From NCBI GenBank assembly GCA_034506255.1, contig JAPDPX010000007.1, positions 248,001 through 312,000 on the forward strand: a DNA stretch of 64,000 bases, given 5' to 3'. Positions 37,401-44,998 of this stretch are shown here, in pieces. The position numbers were made by a program, and so were the translations under genes. The notes under the pieces are model-generated. The model ran no database searches and was not told the origin of the DNA. It worked only from the letters and a program-made list of their open reading frames with translations. Source of the DNA: a candidate division KSB1 bacterium. GTDB lineage: Bacteria > Zhuqueibacterota > Zhuqueibacteria > Zhuqueibacterales > Zhuqueibacteraceae. Within the stretch, counting starts at the first letter, position 1, and each line of letters begins with the position of its first letter.

Positions 37401-39197
37401 GTATCCCTCCTGCGGCGCTTTGAACCGCATTTGCCCCTGGCCCTGGGCATCGGTGCTGACTTCCTGCGCTGCAATGCGGTTCTGGGTTTGCCAGCCGCGG
37501 CCGGGCACCCAATTTTGGCTGAACACCTCCGCGTTGACCCGGGCTGACACCGGCTGGTTCTTGAAATCCTGCGTGCGAATCGTCACCGTGACGTCTTCGC
37601 CGGGCACATAAACATATTTGTCGGTGTACGCGGAAATCATGAACAGGCCGCGCGTCACCACCACCTGCTGCGAGCCGAGGATCTGCCGGCGGCTGGCATC
37701 CACCACCCGTGCTTCAATGCGATAGTAGAAATCCTGTTCTTCCCGGGGTGTGCGATAGCGCAGTGTAAAACTGCCGTTCTCGTCGAGATAGCCGGTGTTG
37801 CTTTCGAGCAATTCGGCACGATAGCTGTAGCCGCCGCCGTCGTCATATTCATCCTCATAGTACCAGGCATACTCGCTGCCGTACCACCACGGCCGCCAGA
37901 ACCGGCCACGGAAGATGTAGTAATCCACCTGCGCATTGGCCACCGGACTGCCGAAGTAATAATCCGCTTGAATCGTTGCCGTGATCAGCTCACCGTTGGC
38001 ATATTGATCTTTGTCGGTGGCGACCACGACTTTGAACTCCGGCTTCTTGTATTCCTCCACTTTGAAAGAGGCGTAGTGCGTGATGCCATCCGGAATCGTC
38101 GTGCGCAATTGATAACTGCCCAGCGGCGGTTCCTCCGCCAGCGCCAGCTCGCCGCTGGTCGTGCCGTTGTCGTTGGTTTGCAAAGTTTGCCGGTAAATTT
38201 CGTTGCCGCGCGCGTCGCTGATCGTGATTTCCACCGGCCGGTTGGCATAAACTTGATAACCGGCCTCGGTCAATTGCCGGACGATGCTCTTGAAATAAAC
38301 GGTCTGGCCGGGACGGTAGATGGGACGGTCGGTGTAGGCATGCACGACGTATTGCCTGCGGCTGCCGGCGAAAGAATAGTAAAGATCCGAGAGCACGAAG
38401 TCATTGCCTTTTCGCCCGAGGATCAACATGGCATTGCCGCCCTCCTCTTCACTGCTTGCAGATGGCGGCGGGAAGGTGGCGAGGCCGTTCGCGTCGGTGA
38501 TTTGCCGCGCCTGCAGTTTCCTCTCCTGAAACAGGTGCAGCTCGACCTCGGGCGCGGGCGTGCCGGTCATTTTGTTGCAGACAAAAACCGTTGTTCCTTT
38601 CGGTGAGGTTTTGGTGATCATGCCCAGCGGCGAAATGACCACCGCGGTATGCGCCATCAGCCGGTCGTTGAATGCTTCAATGAGGTAGGCACCCGGTTCG
38701 GTCACCTCGACTTCGAGGTCGCGATAAATGTACTCTTCCGCGCTGCCGAATTCGGTGATCTCCCAGGTCCTGACCAGCGGGTAGTTCTTGAGCGGAGAGA
38801 GCAGCCGGCTGGCGCGCGTGGCCACGGAAAACGCGGGCAGGCCGAGCGTATTCTTGACGTCGGTGCGCGTCTGCGGCGTCATGTTATCGCGGAAAACCTG
38901 GCGCTGGTCGCGCGCCAGGCGGTTGCGGGAAGCGCGCAAAATGTCGATGGCATTGGCCTCGCGCACGTTGAGCAACTGCTGCGGACTGTGCGGGTCAGCC
39001 TGGCGCTGGAAGAAAGCCACCGGGTCCGTGATTTTGTAGGCACGCAGGAAGAGCGAGCCTTTGATGTTCTCCGCCGAAAGATTGACCACCACTTTCTCCC
39101 CCGGTGAATAAATCTTCGGCGTTTCCAGGCTGAAGTATTGTGCCTGCGCCCGCAGCGCGAGACTCACCAGCACAGTCGCCAAACACTTCGCTTGCAT
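34485..39197 (-). CDS. Bacterial alpha-2-macroglobulin with thioester
   Basis: A 1570-residue secreted protease trap. I start at the ATG at 39197, which follows GAGGAGTCATC and opens a signal peptide (CLATVLVSLALRAQAQ). Order: N-terminal macroglobulin domains, an MG2-like domain with YTDRPIYRPGQTVYFKSIV near residue 290, a second YTDKYVYVPGEDV domain near 525, the bait-region domain (IIPDKDSYRAGETAHVL), the DTMFWQAQVRTNADG domain near 860, and the thioester site YPYGCVEQTMSRFLPT with Cys1062. An alpha-helical toroid and C-terminal MG domains follow. A protease cutting the bait should trigger covalent capture by the Cys-Gln thioester. No lipobox is seen. It sits in an operon with wall-active genes. 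Confidence 0.95.
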   Translation of the reverse strand: MQAKCLATVLVSLALRAQAQYFSLETPKIYSPGEKVVVNLSAENIKGSLFLRAYKITDPVAFFQRQADPHSPQQLLNVREANAIDILRASRNRLARDQRQVFRDNMTPQTRTDVKNTLGLPAFSVATRASRLLSPLKNYPLVRTWEITEFGSAEEYIYRDLEVEVTEPGAYLIEAFNDRLMAHTAVVISPLGMITKTSPKGTTVFVCNKMTGTPAPEVELHLFQERKLQARQITDANGLATFPPPSASSEEEGGNAMLILGRKGNDFVLSDLYYSFAGSRRQYVVHAYTDRPIYRPGQTVYFKSIVRQLTEAGYQVYANRPVEITISDARGNEIYRQTLQTNDNGTTSGELALAEEPPLGSYQLRTTIPDGITHYASFKVEEYKKPEFKVVVATDKDQYANGELITATIQADYYFGSPVANAQVDYYIFRGRFWRPWWYGSEYAWYYEDEYDDGGGYSYRAELLESNTGYLDENGSFTLRYRTPREEQDFYYRIEARVVDASRRQILGSQQVVVTRGLFMISAYTDKYVYVPGEDVTVTIRTQDFKNQPVSARVNAEVFSQNWVPGRGWQTQNRIAAQEVSTDAQGQGQMRFKAPQEGYYYLTMQASDSRGNKITSEEYCWVSGRAGYAGYEAKGLEIIPDKDSYRAGETAHVLVIAPVKNVTALVTAEGAELLAQRVVRFTGSSQVIDFEIEAQHQPNFSVAVAILANDELYSESKNLIVIPEEKFLNIDLSMNEDVFRPQEEGELTIKVTNREGKGVATELSVAMVDESIYALAPDLTRAIKKVFYGKRYNRVATGSSVYFRFYGWARGLGGAMAARKTEPFARTGFAEVKADKFKEARVRKDFRDTMFWQAQVRTNADGIARLKVRFPDNLTTWRTTVRAITAKTEVGEQTFKNLVRMDLMVRMETPRFFIAGDQVTIATIVHNYLNEAKQAKVSLAGKGVGITPVGEKLISVPENGEKRVDWTVQTNEVGLATLTAKALTDEVSDAMQLEVPVLPHGLKTSEAMVVDIEENQAVREQTITIPASADPATAELVLSVSPSLAASLLSALEDLAGYPYGCVEQTMSRFLPTAIVAYTAKKLKLDLRLELLNELPRMMDKGLQTLYGYQHRDGGWGWWRDDETHPYMTAYVVYGLSLAKQAGHPIDMERLQRGADCLARQLEQARLVDREVTGLGEARGRGAFALLDATTQAYMLYALQTARQAGVKVDNLFEARFAELQRARSNDYTRALLALVSHGQNKTEIANTLAAQLEANGVTAGNLCSWGGKSWHYNWQDDNLETTAFAVKSLVQVKPASARINPGIRYLLLQKRGEAWRSTKDTAMIIFALVDYLEKSRELEPDYRVRIHLNDQLVFDQRMTKAEANGREQTIRLPAGRLRPGPNRLRIEKTGAGKFFSTFRTTYYQAGENLPRSNSGFGVEREYHVLERQAAGARLVYAKTGFSGTLRSGDEMLVKLRVTSTSDFEYFMLEDPLPAGVEVIKDESGYVIPGERNYAGRAEEGWRPQYAGRETRDEKVAFFATRLAAGVHEFTYLVRAQIPGSYHVMPALASLMYYPEYQGNSSEARVRIVE

Positions 39198-39265
39198 GAT
39201 GACTCCTCGGATAATTCCCGCCTGAATCGTTTGCGGCACGCCGCCGGCTGCACCGCTCTTATGCC

Positions 39266-40108
39266 TCATTCCAAAATCTTCCAGCGATAGAATCCCAAAA
39301 AATACGGGTTTTCCGGCACCGGGTGCCAGCGCTCCTCCGGATGCTGCCGCAGATCCGCCAGACGCACCAGCTTCAAGGCGCCGGGATGATCGTCACGCGG
39401 GCCGGTGTGATAGATCACGCCGTCGTCCCAACTGGGCGGCCGCTGCCACGCGCCCGCAAAGATCATCGCGTGCTGCGGCATGTGCACGTCGCCGGGATTG
39501 AGATAAAACAACAAATCGCCGGGCAGCAGTTGCTCGAGCGTCTTGCCGAGAAAAACCGTGTTGTAGCTGCGTAATTTGCTGGCGGTCGCGGTCACGGCAA
39601 AAGTCGTGTCCTGCAAATCCGCGGGCTGGAAGGAACCGGGCGCGGTGCGGAAGATGCGCGTTGCCAGCAACGGCACGTTCGGATATTGAAATCGGCGCAC
39701 ATCCGCAATCGCCGCCTCGCGCAGAAAGGGCTTGCGCCGCAGCCAATTGGTGTCATGCCGCTTCAGCGCTTCGCGATAGGCATAGCGCAGCAAACCGGCA
39801 CAATCGTGATCATCCTGCCGCCAAGCCGGGTCTTCCTTGTAAAGTTGCGATTCCGCGAGCGTCACGAACCAGCGGCGAAAGTTCAGGCGGTCCTGCTCGT
39901 CCGGCAATTCGGCGGCATCCGGGAAGCCGTCGGCATCACGGTCGAGCATCACATCGTTTCCCACGGCCTGTGGGATTTCAGCCGGTGCCGAAGCAACGCC
40001 GGAGGGCGGACTGGCGGGCGGCTCGGAACAGGAGAAGAAAAAAACGATCGCTGCCCCAAGCGCCGGGAGGTTGCACCGATTGAGCGATGCTCTCGCACTG
40101 ATTCTCAT
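39266..40108 (-). CDS. DUF1175 (YfaT-like) lipoprotein with NlpC/P60-like signature
   Basis: A 280-residue protein with a lipoprotein signal (ALGAAIVFFFSCSEPP, Cys near residue 27). The body matches DUF1175, known as E. coli YfaT: FRRWFVTLAESQLYKEDPAW then DHDCAGLLRYAYREALKRHD, and later GDLLFYLNPGDVHMPQHAMI. The Cys in DCAGLLRYAYR and the His in QHAMIF stand where NlpC/P60 cysteine peptidases keep their catalytic pair, so a peptidoglycan endopeptidase or amidase is possible; I infer this by motif only. It lies 68 bases before the macroglobulin gene in the same order seen in proteobacterial macroglobulin operons. Confidence 0.85.
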   Translation of the reverse strand: MRISARASLNRCNLPALGAAIVFFFSCSEPPASPPSGVASAPAEIPQAVGNDVMLDRDADGFPDAAELPDEQDRLNFRRWFVTLAESQLYKEDPAWRQDDHDCAGLLRYAYREALKRHDTNWLRRKPFLREAAIADVRRFQYPNVPLLATRIFRTAPGSFQPADLQDTTFAVTATASKLRSYNTVFLGKTLEQLLPGDLLFYLNPGDVHMPQHAMIFAGAWQRPPSWDDGVIYHTGPRDDHPGALKLVRLADLRQHPEERWHPVPENPYFLGFYRWKILE

Positions 40109-40127
40109 GAGATCGGGCTGCGAACTT

Positions 40128-42293
40128 TCACTTCATGCTCCACACCAACTCACCATTGCCTGCGGCGCTGAATTTGCTGGCAGCCTGCGGCGCGCTGGCT
40201 TTGATCAGATCGAACAACGGATCGATGCGACTGTGCAAATCGGCCTGGTCAAAAAGATGCGTCTGGCGATCATAGGCCGCAAGATAATCACGATAGTTCT
40301 GGCAGAAGGCCGTGGCATTGAAATACGCCAGCGTGTGTTCTGCCGCCTGCAACCGCTGTCGCGCCGCGGCAAACCCCGCATTCTGTGTTATCGCCGGCGT
40401 CCGGTTCCGGCTGGCATCGATCGCGGCGCGCAACGTCGGCCGGTCAAAGGCGAACAGCAAATAATCGCCGCTGATCGCAAAGTTGGGCTCGAAGGTCGTT
40501 GGACTCTTGATGTAGTGCAGCCGCACGCCCTGATACTCTTCCATGAGCAAACCGTCGGTGGGAGAATAGAAATAGACCAGCAGCTTTTTCACGCAGGCTT
40601 CCACGCCCTGTGTTTGCCGCAGGCGCACACCGGCAAGCTGCCGCCAAAAGTAACGCGGTCCGCTGGTGTCGATGCCGGCAAAGAAGTACAACACTTGCGG
40701 ATCGAGTTTGCCGATGAGATCGCGGCCCAGGTTCAAATTGCTGCGGGTCTCGAAGCCGCGGATCGCTTCACGCTCCGCGCGCATGGTGGTCACGTAGTGC
40801 CAAAACTTTTCCGGAAAAATGGCGCTGGTGGCGCAGCAGAAAATGGCGTCGCCGGGAATGAAGCGCAGCGTTTCCTCCGCCAGCGCCGGTGTTGGAATCG
40901 CAGGGACGGGGGCGGGCAGCGAATCGGAAGAACCCGCCGGCGCTTCCCCGGTGATTTGCTCCAGTGCCCGGGCCACCATTTCAGCGAGCGAAGCGGCGCT
41001 GCGCCCGCCGGCGGTGAGGCCGAAATACTTGTCCGGATCGAGAAACACCAGCAGGCAGGAAGCCGGGCCAATCTGCGGCTCCGCCGCGCGAAAGGCGGGT
41101 TGAAACGCCAGACTGCTTTCCTCCGCATCGAGAAAAGAGGCGATGGCACGCACCAGCAGCTCCCGGTCGGTCGCGACCATGAGAAAATCTTCGACCAGCG
41201 TGTAGTAAAACAGTGCGCCGCGGCGCTGCGAGGCAACGGTAAACAGCGTGTGCTGGCGGTAGGTTTGACTGCTCACGCTCAACTCGCGGCTCTCGAACGT
41301 GCCGAGTGCGGCGAGCACGCGCGTCACCGTCTGGGCTTTGAGATTGGCGGGCGTGACCAGCAGCCAGCGGTTGTCGTTGCCCGCCGGATAAGAGGCCAGG
41401 CAAACCTCCTCACCCAAAGGGTCGATGAAGTAGTTGAATTTGCCGCCGAGCATGCCGAGTTGTTGATCGAGCTGCTCGCCGAGCTGAAACACATGACTGA
41501 ACGGTTCAGCCGCCTTGAAATCCTGCCAGGCCTGCAGGGCCGTGAGCTGCTGCACGAAACGGGAGTTTTGCAGTTTTTCCCAATTTTCCTTGAAATGGGG
41601 AGCGAACAGACAAAGATCGAATCCGCCCGGCACGCCGCGCGCCAGCTTTTCGCGCCTGCCAGCAACGCTGGATTGCACCGGCGCGTGCTTCGGATGTGCC
41701 GTCAACTCGAACAGCAATTCCGTGCCGCTGTTCGCGCCGCTGGAATGGATACGTCCGTGCGCCAGCAGCAGGCCGGTTTCACGGAGCGGGACATATTCGG
41801 CTTGCCGCCGGGCCTGCAGGTCCGACCACAACCGTCGCAGCGGCTCGACCGCCGCCGGCGGGCGGACATTGAGCAGCGCCAGCACGGCCTCCTCCACCAC
41901 CCACATGCTTTCATCCTGCAGCCTGGCGACGAGTTTCTGATCACGCTCCGGATTCGGCGTTTGCCATTCGCCCAAGCGGCGTACTGCCAGCAACCGGTTG
42001 GTCGTCTCCTGATCATCCGCCAAGCGCAGCAACACGGCCAGCTGCTGCGCCGGCGTCAACGAATCATAGGCCGCGCCGGTTTCGCGGCGCACCGCTTCGA
42101 GAAATTTTTCCTCGTCGGCTTTCGGCTGCTGCAATTCGCGCAGCACAATTTGCGGCGCGCGCACCTCCTGCGCCTCCGGCAGGGCTGTGGTGACGGCTTC
42201 ACCCGCTTTGCTGCGCAACAAATACCATCCGACGGCCACCGCGAGCACCGCCAGCACCGCCACTGCCAACCACAGGACCTGCTGCTTCTTCAT
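40128..42293 (-). CDS. Membrane-anchored HEAT-repeat plus DUF3352/DUF2138-like protein
   Basis: A 721-residue protein with one N-terminal membrane anchor (VLWLAVAVLAVLAVAVGWYL) and a large periplasmic part. Residues 60-180 look like HEAT repeats (NRLLAVRRLGEW, MWVVEEAVLALLNVRPPAAV). The rest alternates strands and helices, with ALFYYTLVEDFLMVATDREL and YLLFAFDRPTLRAAIDASRN, resembling proteins annotated DUF3352 or DUF2138 (YfaA). It is longer than YfaA (about 560) because of the HEAT part. The position between the SpoIID-like and DUF1175 genes matches yfaA in the yfa operon. Its biochemical role is unknown; the family assignment is moderate. ATG at 42293 chosen over an in-frame TTG two codons upstream. 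Confidence 0.65.
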   Translation of the reverse strand: MKKQQVLWLAVAVLAVLAVAVGWYLLRSKAGEAVTTALPEAQEVRAPQIVLRELQQPKADEEKFLEAVRRETGAAYDSLTPAQQLAVLLRLADDQETTNRLLAVRRLGEWQTPNPERDQKLVARLQDESMWVVEEAVLALLNVRPPAAVEPLRRLWSDLQARRQAEYVPLRETGLLLAHGRIHSSGANSGTELLFELTAHPKHAPVQSSVAGRREKLARGVPGGFDLCLFAPHFKENWEKLQNSRFVQQLTALQAWQDFKAAEPFSHVFQLGEQLDQQLGMLGGKFNYFIDPLGEEVCLASYPAGNDNRWLLVTPANLKAQTVTRVLAALGTFESRELSVSSQTYRQHTLFTVASQRRGALFYYTLVEDFLMVATDRELLVRAIASFLDAEESSLAFQPAFRAAEPQIGPASCLLVFLDPDKYFGLTAGGRSAASLAEMVARALEQITGEAPAGSSDSLPAPVPAIPTPALAEETLRFIPGDAIFCCATSAIFPEKFWHYVTTMRAEREAIRGFETRSNLNLGRDLIGKLDPQVLYFFAGIDTSGPRYFWRQLAGVRLRQTQGVEACVKKLLVYFYSPTDGLLMEEYQGVRLHYIKSPTTFEPNFAISGDYLLFAFDRPTLRAAIDASRNRTPAITQNAGFAAARQRLQAAEHTLAYFNATAFCQNYRDYLAAYDRQTHLFDQADLHSRIDPLFDLIKASAPQAASKFSAAGNGELVWSMK

Positions 42294-42346
42294 GGGCAAA
42301 CTCGTATTTATCGATTCCAGACTCGGACACGCTTCTGGAGACCACT

Positions 42347-42395
42347 TGTCTCCATGTCACCTTGTTCCCTCGTCTCCTCGTCCCCTTGTCTCACA
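42347..42395. repeat. Degenerate 8-bp tandem repeat
   Basis: About six units of the pattern YGTCNCCT (TGTCTCCA, TGTCACCT, TGTTCCCT, CGTCTCCT, CGTCCCCT, TGTCTCAC) in the 97-base spacer of the macroglobulin operon. Confidence 0.55.
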
Positions 42396-43725
42396 GGCCT
42401 GCCTGCTGCTCCCCCAACGCCGGATACTTCTTGATTTCCGTTCCCGGGAAATAGTGCCGCAGAATGTCGCGATAAGAATGCCCCTGCCGCGCCATGCCAA
42501 TGGCACCGTACTGACACAACCCCACGCCGTGGCCCAGGCCCCGGCCGGTGAACACGTAATTTCCTTGTTGGAGTTGCAGATCGAACGCCGTGCTCTTCAC
42601 GGCATTCCATCCCCGCACCCGACAAACCACAGCGCGAAATTCCTCGCCGCGCACGAGATGAAGTGACTGTCCCATCAGTGCCAGCTCACGCACGCGTCCA
42701 TCAATGCCGCGCTTGCTGACGCCGATCGCTTGAATGGCATCGCCCAGTTTATCCCGCCAGATTTGCAACAGGCTGTCCGCGTCAATTTGCCAGCGCCAGC
42801 GAAAATGCGGGGAGACGGCACAATAACCGGCGTGGCGCGAGGAATCAGCGACACTCACGAGGTAGACATGATCATCAACGCCTGACCACACCCCGTGATC
42901 CTCCGCGGTGCGGCCGCCACAAGTGGAGCTGTAGAAGATTTCGATGGGGTGGTTTTGATGGGTCAGAATCTCGCCGGCGGTGCTGGTGACCGCCTGCCAA
43001 ATCGATGCCTCCACGCCAATACTGCCGGCGTAACGCTGGCAGTGGGTCAGATCGCAAAGCTGATAGCCTTCATCAGCGTGGCGTTGCCAGTTTCTGAGCA
43101 GATAAGTGCGGGCGGCAATCGCCTGGGCTTGCAACGCGGCCAGGGGTGCGGCGGGCAGCTCGGCGGCCAGCACTCCGGCGAGATAGTCTGCGACCGGCAC
43201 GAGATTGATGACACACAATTCATTGCCGCTCAAATGAATTTTAAAAGCGCCGACATAAAGCCGTGACGGGAACGGACACTGACCGTTGCGCAGGCTGACG
43301 CCAGCCGCAATCGCACCCGTGATACCAGCCACCGTGATGGTATCACTCGAATCCAGCGTGCGGGAAAAGTCCTGACTTTGCAGGTGCATCGCGCGGCCCT
43401 GCCGCACAATGCGAATCGGCCGCTGCGCACGCAAAAGGAGCGCACGACCCAGTCGAACCTCCAACCAACGCCCCGGCAGGGAGGCCATTGCCGCACCACC
43501 TGCCGTTGTCGCGATGTCCGGCGACGGCGCGCTCAAACCGTGTGCGGGCTGTTGCGCCGGCAGAAATGCCTGATGGGGGAATTCCGCCGGAGCCAGCTCG
43601 ATGACGTGAGGAGCAAGAATCTCGAACAGGCGAATCGTGACGACGCCGCCCGGCGCTGAGTCTTGCGCAAAAAGAGCGCTGCCACTGCACCAGCCGGCGA
43701 GCATGACAAGCGTTCCCCCCGTCAT
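42391..43725 (-). CDS. SpoIID/LytB-domain protein (YfaQ-like), first gene of the macroglobulin operon
   Basis: A 444-residue secreted protein. From the ATG at 43725 (preceded by GTGGAG) it has a short hydrophobic signal ending SALFAQ; the frame is open 73 codons further upstream, and a start there would add a more basic n-region, so the start is uncertain. The SpoIID domain shows YLAGVLAAELPAAPLAALQA then QAIAARTYLL, FYSSTCGGRTAEDHGVW and GRGLGHGVGLCQYGAIGMA near the end. SpoIID enzymes are lytic transglycosylases acting on denuded glycan strands; the Glu in AAELP is at the catalytic place. With the DUF1175 protein and transpeptidase downstream, it indicates wall remodelling linked to the macroglobulin. 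Confidence 0.88.
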   Translation of the reverse strand: MTGGTLVMLAGWCSGSALFAQDSAPGGVVTIRLFEILAPHVIELAPAEFPHQAFLPAQQPAHGLSAPSPDIATTAGGAAMASLPGRWLEVRLGRALLLRAQRPIRIVRQGRAMHLQSQDFSRTLDSSDTITVAGITGAIAAGVSLRNGQCPFPSRLYVGAFKIHLSGNELCVINLVPVADYLAGVLAAELPAAPLAALQAQAIAARTYLLRNWQRHADEGYQLCDLTHCQRYAGSIGVEASIWQAVTSTAGEILTHQNHPIEIFYSSTCGGRTAEDHGVWSGVDDHVYLVSVADSSRHAGYCAVSPHFRWRWQIDADSLLQIWRDKLGDAIQAIGVSKRGIDGRVRELALMGQSLHLVRGEEFRAVVCRVRGWNAVKSTAFDLQLQQGNYVFTGRGLGHGVGLCQYGAIGMARQGHSYRDILRHYFPGTEIKKYPALGEQQAGL

Positions 43726-43968
43726 GCTCCACCCCCGGCTGAACCGCGATTGCCAGGCGCCGGTGCCTTTGATACATTTGATACAACGGTCAAGCCACTG
43801 CAGGAACAGTCGCTCAAAAGTTCGCGGTTTCAGACAGAGACGAATTATGGGGATGATGGTCAATCTCATTCCGGGCGCTAGGAGTTGGAGAAAAAAGCCG
43901 GTCATAAACAAAAACGAACGGCGCGAATATAACATCACCGCCACCGTGATGCAAACGGAATATCGGTA

Positions 43969-44008
43969 ACGTGTGGAGTCGCGCAGGCTTCCCTGCCTGC
44001 AGACAAGA
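43969..44008 (+). repeat. Dispersed palindromic repeat, copy 4
   Basis: CGTGTGGAGTCGCGCAGGCT then TCCCTGCCTGCAGACAAGAG. It matches copy 1 (5537-5576) at most positions over its full length. Confidence 0.7.
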
Positions 44009-44588
44009 GGTTCAATGCTGCTAATCTTTAGGAAAGCGAAACATCTTTTCTCGCCGTGAAATCCGCGAAGAAGCGCAGCTTACTATAAAAGCCATGATCA
44101 AACCTGGTTTACCGGCTGGTCGTGATTCGAACCCCCAAAGCGGGTTCTTTCAACCTGAATTTCACACCCAGATGGATCTCCTCCGCGAGGGACGCCACTT
44201 TGATCGCGACGTCCAACCACCCAAGGGGTGGTGCATAAAAAATTTTGTGAACAAGACATTTCTTCCGGTCAACAGCATGCCGGCATGCAAAATTCAGGTT
44301 CAAACTGTGTGTTCTTGCCGGGCTTCGCGGTTCGGCAACAATTCATGTGAAAAAGTCAATGCCATGGACATGAAGTCTGCGCCACGTCCCCGCACACGTA
44401 TTGAGACATTACGATTAACACCACGACCGTGCAGCAGGGATGATGGACGGCAGATGAAATGACCAAACAGCCTGCCTTTCCAACCAGCCCAACAAGTCCA
44501 TCCCGGCAATCCCGTGGCTCCCGGCGGGCGACGCGGTGGCGCGCTTTGCGATCCGCCCAAACCCCGCGCAAACTGCCCGAGATTTTGT

Positions 44589-44617
44589 TTGACAATCTTT
44601 TGTGACATTTGTATATT
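44589..44617 (+). promoter_or_regulatory. Near-consensus sigma-70 promoter of the type IV secretion locus
   Basis: TTGACA (44589-44594, six of six), a 17-base spacer, and TATATT (44612-44617, five of six). Transcription would start near 44624 and leave a leader of about 375 bases. Confidence 0.75.
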
Positions 44618-44623
44618 CGCCGC

Positions 44624-44998
44624 ACTCTTTGGGGTAGTCTCCAAAATGACCCGGGTAGCTCCGCGCGAGAGCAGGGAGACTCCCTCTCCTACCACATTGG
44701 CTGCATCACATCTCCTCGGAGGAGAACGCATTCTCCACTGATCTGCTGCTTCCCGCTGCCTGCAGAATCAAAAAAGCAGCGGAGAAAAACCGCCAAGGCC
44801 ACCGGGCCCGGCAGATTCAGACTTTCACCAGATCCTTGCTTTGCAACATCGACTGCCGCCGAAGAGCATCTTCCCGAGCTCCTTCGGCATGAACCATTTT
44901 TGTACAGGAGAAATGGCGGGCCGGCGGCTTTTTCTGCGGCAGAAAGAGTCGTCGGCGGTGGGAGCACCATTTGCATGGCACATACGTGAGGACCATTC
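44624..44998 (+). promoter_or_regulatory. Structured leader before the coupling-protein gene
   Basis: GTCTCC (44637-44642) can pair with GGAGAC (44675-44680), enclosing GCTC/GAGC; alternatively GGGAGACTCCC (44674-44684) can fold by itself. A second palindrome CTCCTCGGAGGAG lies at 44712-44724. Alternative pairings suggest possible RNA regulation. I do not recognise a known riboswitch. Confidence 0.35.

Larger units (their letters stand above)
43726..44998. other. Long divergent intergenic region between the macroglobulin and type IV secretion operons
   Basis: I support no gene in this 1.27-kb stretch. The part to about 43945 may be an upstream extension of the SpoIID-like gene. It holds one dispersed repeat (43969-44008), a small hairpin ACCACCC/GGGTGGT near 44214-44230, a near-consensus promoter (44589-44617) and a long, hairpin-rich leader (44624-44998) before the coupling-protein gene. 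Open frames here (for example 44094-44462) have poor composition and no ribosome-binding site. Confidence 0.6.

Noticed and set aside
40071..42434. Plus-strand open frame of 787 codons opposite the HEAT-containing membrane protein
   Set aside because: No recognisable domain, no ribosome-binding site, and composition mirrors the minus-strand gene, which has a membrane anchor and fits the operon.
44105..44150. TTCGAACCCCC sequence resembling the complement of a tRNA T-arm
   Set aside because: The bases flanking the loop do not pair into a five-base T stem, and no acceptor, D or anticodon arm can be built around it.
44094..44462. Plus-strand open frame of 122 codons upstream of the type IV locus
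   Set aside because: No ribosome-binding site, no domain, odd composition, and it lies in a region of hairpins and promoter sequence.
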